DNA of 64,000 nucleotides from Parvibaculaceae bacterium (GTDB taxonomy: Bacteria > Pseudomonadota > Alphaproteobacteria > Parvibaculales > Parvibaculaceae), in contig JAHBYJ010000001.1 in assembly GCA_019636015.1 (NCBI GenBank), forward strand, positions 682,001 through 746,000, read 5' to 3'. A model generated the notes under the pieces. It was not told the DNA's origin. It worked only from the letters and a program-made list of their open reading frames with translations, and searched no databases. Position 1 is the stretch's first letter. Each line of letters opens with the position of its first letter. Below, piece after piece: positions 62,733-64,000 of this stretch. The position numbers were made by a program, and so were the translations under genes.

Positions 62733-63946
62733 AGCTTCACCCCCAGATAGTCGGCGACGGAGAACACGTCCTTGTCGCCGCGCCCGCACATGTTCATCAC
62801 CATCAGGTGATCCTTCGGCAGCTTCGGCGCGATCTTCGACACGAAGGCGAGCGCATGCGCCGGTTCGAGCGCGGGGATGATGCCCTCGAGCTTCGAGCAG
62901 AGCTGGAAGGCTTCGAGTGCTTCCTTGTCCGTCGCGGAAACATATTCCGCCCGGCCCGTCTCATGGAGCCAGGCATGTTCCGGCCCGATGCCCGGATAGT
63001 CGAGCCCCGCCGAAATCGAATGCCCGTCCTTGATCTGCCCGTCATCGTCCTGCAGCAGATAGGTGCGGTTGCCATGAAGCACGCCGGGCGTGCCGCCCTT
63101 GAGCGAGGCGCAATGCTCGCCTGTCTCGATGCCCTTGCCGGCCGCTTCCACGCCGTAGATTTTCACGGACGTGTCGTCGAGGAAGGGATGGAAGAGGCCC
63201 ATCGCATTCGAGCCGCCGCCGATACAGGCGACGATCGAATCCGGCAGCCGTCCTTCGCGTTCCATCATCTGCACCTTCGTCTCGTTGCCGATGACGGACT
63301 GGAAGTCGCGCACCATGGCGGGATAGGGATGCGGGCCCGCGACGGTGCCGATCAGGTAATAGGTGTTCTCGACATTCGTCACCCAGTCGCGCAGCGCCTC
63401 GTTCATCGCGTCCTTGAGTGTACCCGTGCCGGAGGTGACGGGGATAACTTCGGCGCCCAGAAGCTTCATGCGGAAGACATTGGGCTTCTGCCGCTCGATA
63501 TCGGTCGCGCCCATATAGATAACGCAGGGAAGGCCGAAGCGCGCGCAAACCGTCGCCGTCGCCACGCCGTGCTGGCCGGCGCCCGTCTCGGCGATGATGC
63601 GCGTCTTGCCCATGCGCCGCGCGAGCAGGATCTGCCCGAGGCAGTTGTTGATCTTGTGGCTGCCCGTATGGTTCAGCTCGTCGCGCTTGAGGTAGACCTT
63701 CGCGCCGCCGAAATGCTCGGTCAGGCGCTCGGCGAGATAGAGCGGGCTCGGCCGGCCGACATAGTCGCGCTGCATGAAATCGATCTCGGCCTGGAAGGCG
63801 GGATCGGCCTTCGCCGCCGCATAGGCCTTTTCGAGATCGAGCACCAGCGGCATCAGCGTCTCGGCGACGAAGCGCCCGCCGAAAATGCCGAAACGCCCGC
63901 GTTCGTCGGGGCCGCTTCTCAACGTGTTTGGTTTGCTCAGGCTCAA
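62729..63946 (-). CDS. trpB: Tryptophan synthase beta subunit
   Basis: A 405-residue TrpB, joining indole and serine with pyridoxal phosphate. The PLP lysine is in [16 protein letters not shown], the phosphate-binding loop is [10 protein letters not shown], and [15 protein letters not shown] is the substrate loop. It receives indole through the tunnel from TrpA, encoded next with a 4-base overlap. Upstream on the same strand is the end of a probable trpF gene. Confidence 0.97.
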   Translation of the reverse strand: MSLSKPNTLRSGPDERGRFGIFGGRFVAETLMPLVLDLEKAYAAAKADPAFQAEIDFMQRDYVGRPSPLYLAERLTEHFGGAKVYLKRDELNHTGSHKINNCLGQILLARRMGKTRIIAETGAGQHGVATATVCARFGLPCVIYMGATDIERQKPNVFRMKLLGAEVIPVTSGTGTLKDAMNEALRDWVTNVENTYYLIGTVAGPHPYPAMVRDFQSVIGNETKVQMMEREGRLPDSIVACIGGGSNAMGLFHPFLDDTSVKIYGVEAAGKGIETGEHCASLKGGTPGVLHGNRTYLLQDDDGQIKDGHSISAGLDYPGIGPEHAWLHETGRAEYVSATDKEALEAFQLCSKLEGIIPALEPAHALAFVSKIAPKLPKDHLMVMNMCGRGDKDVFSVADYLGVKL

Positions 63947-63971
63947 GACAACTCTCTTTCGGTCTGCCCAC

Positions 63972-64000
63972 TCAGGCGGCTTTCGCCGCCTTGATGAAGG
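63972..64000 (-). CDS. trpF: Probable trpF (phosphoribosylanthranilate isomerase), last codons only
   Basis: The minus strand reads the codons FIKAAKAA then a TGA stop at 63972-63974, 25 bases before the trpB start. Only this tail is in the window. The call rests on the usual alphaproteobacterial order trpF-trpB-trpA and on the Ala-rich end typical of TrpF. Confidence 0.5.

Overview
The window is GC-rich, densely coded chromosomal DNA from an alphaproteobacterium. The evidence is a ChvI/ChvG pair beside hprK and PTS genes, a DivL-type kinase with tyrosine at the phospho-acceptor position, AddAB, and the order trpB-trpA-accD-folC. A P450, a PF10118-type hydrolase, a DUF1302 protein and an IorAB-type oxidoreductase suggest a hydrocarbon- or xenobiotic-degrading member of the Hyphomicrobiales. 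Parvibaculum is my best guess, from memory only. No tRNA, rRNA, CRISPR array, transposase or prophage gene is visible.

Layout. 1-3278: end of a tad pilus operon (tadB, tadC, tadD-like lipoprotein, small lipoprotein, Flp pilin, TadE-like protein). 3281-6187: convergent sensor kinase and OmpR-type regulator. 6547-7135: two small genes. 7272-10706: P450 and metal-dependent hydrolase, divergent from an AraC regulator. 10762-14927: two related Gly/Leu-rich lipoproteins and a DUF1302 protein. 15001-18124: saccharopine dehydrogenase-like protein, TetR regulator, GNAT protein and PAS protein, linked by three similar palindromes. 18128-24123: ABC ATPase, polA, a small motif-repeat protein, a GST-like protein and a WYL regulator. 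24176-38869: pckA, M20 peptidase, chvI-chvG-hprK-EIIA-HPr, four small enzyme genes, ahcY and divL. 38885-50283: accessory stretch with an RHH/membrane pair, GST, sodC, iorAB-like genes, yqaA-like gene, a CCWGG-type restriction-modification operon (M, vsr, R), ferredoxin, ferredoxin reductase and an AhpD-like protein. 50349-64000: tsaE, amgK, murU, addB, addA, trxA, then on the other strand folC, accD, trpA, trpB and the last codons of a probable trpF.

How the genes fit together. From memory, pckA/chvI/chvG/hprK/PTS/ahcY/divL/tsaE/amgK/murU/addBA/trxA/folC/accD/trpAB is a largely conserved alphaproteobacterial neighbourhood. Here it appears interrupted by an M20 peptidase, by a four-gene patch (31888-34334) and by the accessory stretch between divL and tsaE. 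The ferredoxin and its reductase could supply electrons to the P450 about 40 kb away. The restriction-modification genes overlap each other, and a palindrome covers the methyltransferase start, which suggests self-regulation. Other operator-like palindromes lie ahead of ahcY, the IorAB genes, the ferredoxin reductase and the TetR group. Functions are assigned by recognising sequence motifs; no database search was run.
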